Positions 62,285 through 64,000 of a stretch of 64,000 nucleotides of DNA are shown in pieces. The translations under genes and the position numbers were made by a program. The notes under the pieces were generated by a model. It searched no databases, had not been told where the DNA came from, and saw only the letters and a program-made list of their open reading frames with translations. The DNA comes from Setophaga petechia. Taxonomy: Eukaryota > Chordata > Aves > Passeriformes > Parulidae. Position 1 is the stretch's first letter, and each line of letters opens with the position of its first letter. The stretch lies in assembly GCA_024362935.1 (NCBI GenBank), contig JANCRA010000012.1, forward strand, positions 4,960,001 through 5,024,000. The letters run 5' to 3'.

Positions 62285-63292
62285 GTGCTGTGCGCATCCC
62301 CTGGCTGCAGGAGAACCTCAGCAGTGCTGTGCGCATCCCCTGGCTGCAGGAGAACCTCAGCTGTGCTGTGTACATGCCCTGGCTGCAGGAGAACCTGAAC
62401 AGTGCTGTGTGCATCCCCTGGCTGCAGGAGAACCTCAGCAGTGCTGTGTGTCCTTTGGCTGCAGGAGAACCTCAGCAGTGCTGTGTGCATCCCCTGGCTG
62501 CAGGAGAACCTCAGCAGTGCTGTGTGCATCCCCTGGCTGCAGGAGAACCTCAGCAGTGCTGTGCGCATCCCCTGGCTGCAGAAGAACCTCAGCAGTGCTG
62601 TGTGCATGCCCTGGCTGCAGGAGAACCTCAGCAGTGCTGTGTGTCCTTTGGCTGCAGAAGAACCTCAGCAGTGCTGTGTGCATGCCCTGGCTGCAGGAGA
62701 ACCTCAGCAGTGCACTGTGCATCCCCTGGCTGCAGGAGAACCTCAGCAGTGCTGTGTGTATCCCCTGGCTGCAGGAGAACCTCAGCAGTGCTGTGTGCAT
62801 GCCCTGGCTGCAGGAGAACCTCAGCAGTGCTGTGTGTATCCCCTGGCTGCAGGAGAACCTCAGCAGTGCTGTGTGCATGCCCTGGCTGCAGGAGAACCTC
62901 AGCAGTGCTGTGTGCATCCCCTGGCTGCAGGAGAACCTCAGCAGTGCTGTGTGCATCCCCTGGCTGCAGGAGAACCTCAGCAGTGCACTGTGCATCCCCT
63001 GGCTGCAGGAGAACCTCAGCAGTGCTGTGTGCATCCCCTGGCTGCAGGAGAACCTCAGCAGTGCTGTGTGTCCTTTGGCTGCAGGAGAACCTCAGCAGTG
63101 CTGTGTGTATCCCCTGGCTGCAGGAGAACCTCAGCAGTGCACTGTGCATCCCCTGGCTGCAGGAGAACCTCAGCAGTGCTGTGTGCATCCCCTGGCTGCA
63201 GGAGAACCTCAGCAGTGCACTGTGCATCCCCTGGCTGCAGGAGAACCTCAGCAGTGCTGTGTGCATGCCCTGGCTGCAGGAGAACCTCAGCA
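62285..63292. repeat. 39-bp minisatellite, 26 units
   Basis: A GC-rich tandem array. Counting CTGCAG-to-CTGCAG spacing gives 26 units: 23 of 39 bp and 3 of 37 bp (units 5, 10 and 21), totalling exactly 1008 bp. The unit runs GTGCTGTGTGCATCCCCTGG then CTGCAGGAGAACCTCAGCA. Variants affect mainly the first half (TGCATGCCC, TGTATCCCC, GCACTGTGC, GCGCATCCCC); units 8 and 10 have AGAAGAACC. The 37-bp form lacks the CA before TCC and reads TCCTTTGG. Each unit has a PstI-type CTGCAG. All three plus frames stay open over 300-413 codons and two minus frames over 199-242 codons, purely because the unit lacks stop codons. No splice or start context argues for translation. Confidence 0.97.
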
Positions 63293-64000
63293 CACCCGGG
63301 GTAACACAGGAGCCTGTGGGCAGCTCCCACTCAGCACACCCAACTACACTAACCACAAGGCCTTCTCCTTATGTAAAAGTGTTGCCACAAACTCTCACAT
63401 GGCCATCTTTTCAGCTTCACAGTAGAAACCATGTTTTCTTAAAAGAAAATCTTGTAAGAGCTCAAAAGACCAAGATGGGGTAACTTTTCCATGGGTGAGA
63501 CCTGCACAGTTCTCAACACCTTAATTAAAGGCCCATTCAACCTCTCCAAACTATGGTTTTCCAGCATCTGAGGAGAATAATATTGTGTCATCCTCTCTTT
63601 CTTTATAACTTCAACTATAGCTGGTAACTGTGGCTATAATATACGATAACTGTTAATTATAGTGTTAACAAAGTTAAGAAATGGCATTATAAACCATACT
63701 TTCTGGAACACAAGTGCCTTTCTTACAGGAATCATGATGAACCAGGACCTCATGGTGCAGAATAAGTCCTCATAAGTGAAAAAAAGCAGTAGGAAATGAA
63801 AAGTAAATTTTAGACATATATAGAGAGAACAATGTCTTGGATTTTGGAGAGCTGAATAAAAAATTTAAGTGGTTTGTTTTGGATTTTTTTTTTTTAATTT
63901 GTGATGCAGTTGGATGAATTCCTGTTTGATGGAAGAAATAAACTGAGTAGTGACTCTTAACTGGCCTGCAGGCACACTGCAACTCACCAAAAAGGAAAAC
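63293..64000. other. Flank of the minisatellite, no gene recognised
   Basis: GC-richer for the first 120 bp, then ordinary AT-rich sequence with a poly(T) tract near 63886-63895. No repeat family or gene could be recognised. Confidence 0.5.

Noticed and set aside
62285..63292. CRISPR-like array
   Set aside because: The units are contiguous with no unique spacers, and the sequence is from an animal genome. It is a minisatellite.
62223..63483. Overlapping plus-strand frames of 300-413 codons and minus-strand frames up to 242 codons
   Set aside because: All are generated by the stop-free 39-bp unit. Openness in several frames on both strands at once is the mark of a repeat, not of a gene.

Overview
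The window reads as vertebrate nuclear DNA, most likely from a bird and probably a songbird. It is AT-rich and has no convincing intact protein-coding gene, no operon-like gene packing, and no tRNA, rRNA or CRISPR array that I can see. The bird call rests on repeats recognised by eye: several CR1 LINE 3' ends in both orientations, and long terminal repeats (LTRs) of endogenous retroviruses whose sequence I associate with avian, mostly passerine, genomes. No database search was possible, so family names are kept general.

Layout: 1-11.5 kb is unique AT-rich sequence with one CR1 tail near 0.3 kb and simple A/C-rich and T-rich tracts. A solo LTR (minus strand) lies at 11.5-12.0 kb. LTR remnants follow at about 16.1-16.4, 20.1-20.6 and 22.8-23.1 kb, with a three-unit tandem repeat of about 160 bp at 21.1-21.6 kb. 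From 23 to 32 kb the sequence is mostly unique, with a CR1 tail at 28.4 kb and an unexplained 80-codon minus-strand open frame at 29.1-29.4 kb. Two CR1 copies lie in tandem orientation at 32.3-33.6 kb, the first retaining a decayed piece of the reverse-transcriptase ORF.

A composite locus at 38.9-40.8 kb holds an ERVL-type LTR lying between two minus-strand CR1 fragments. The LTR has been swollen by a GGAA/GTGGCGGAA array and about 150 bp of pure (GAAA)n, and by a further LTR-like insert. A second transposon cluster spans 46.8-50.1 kb: an old plus-strand CR1 split by a minus-strand LTR, a complete-looking 534-bp solo LTR, a perfect 20-bp-arm palindrome, and a younger CR1 split by a 387-bp solo LTR with a clean 6-bp target-site duplication.

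The interval 50-62 kb is unique AT-rich sequence. At 62.3-63.3 kb there is a GC-rich minisatellite of 26 units (23 of 39 bp, 3 of 37 bp) that is open in all three forward frames. The window is best described as a gene desert or the interior of a large intron. The long computed open frames are by-products of LTRs, CR1 remnants, the purine microsatellite and the minisatellite. I did not find a previously undescribed gene system. The most interesting objects are the minisatellite, the purine/ETS-like array inside the LTR, the perfect palindrome, and a few exon-like open frames that need comparative data.
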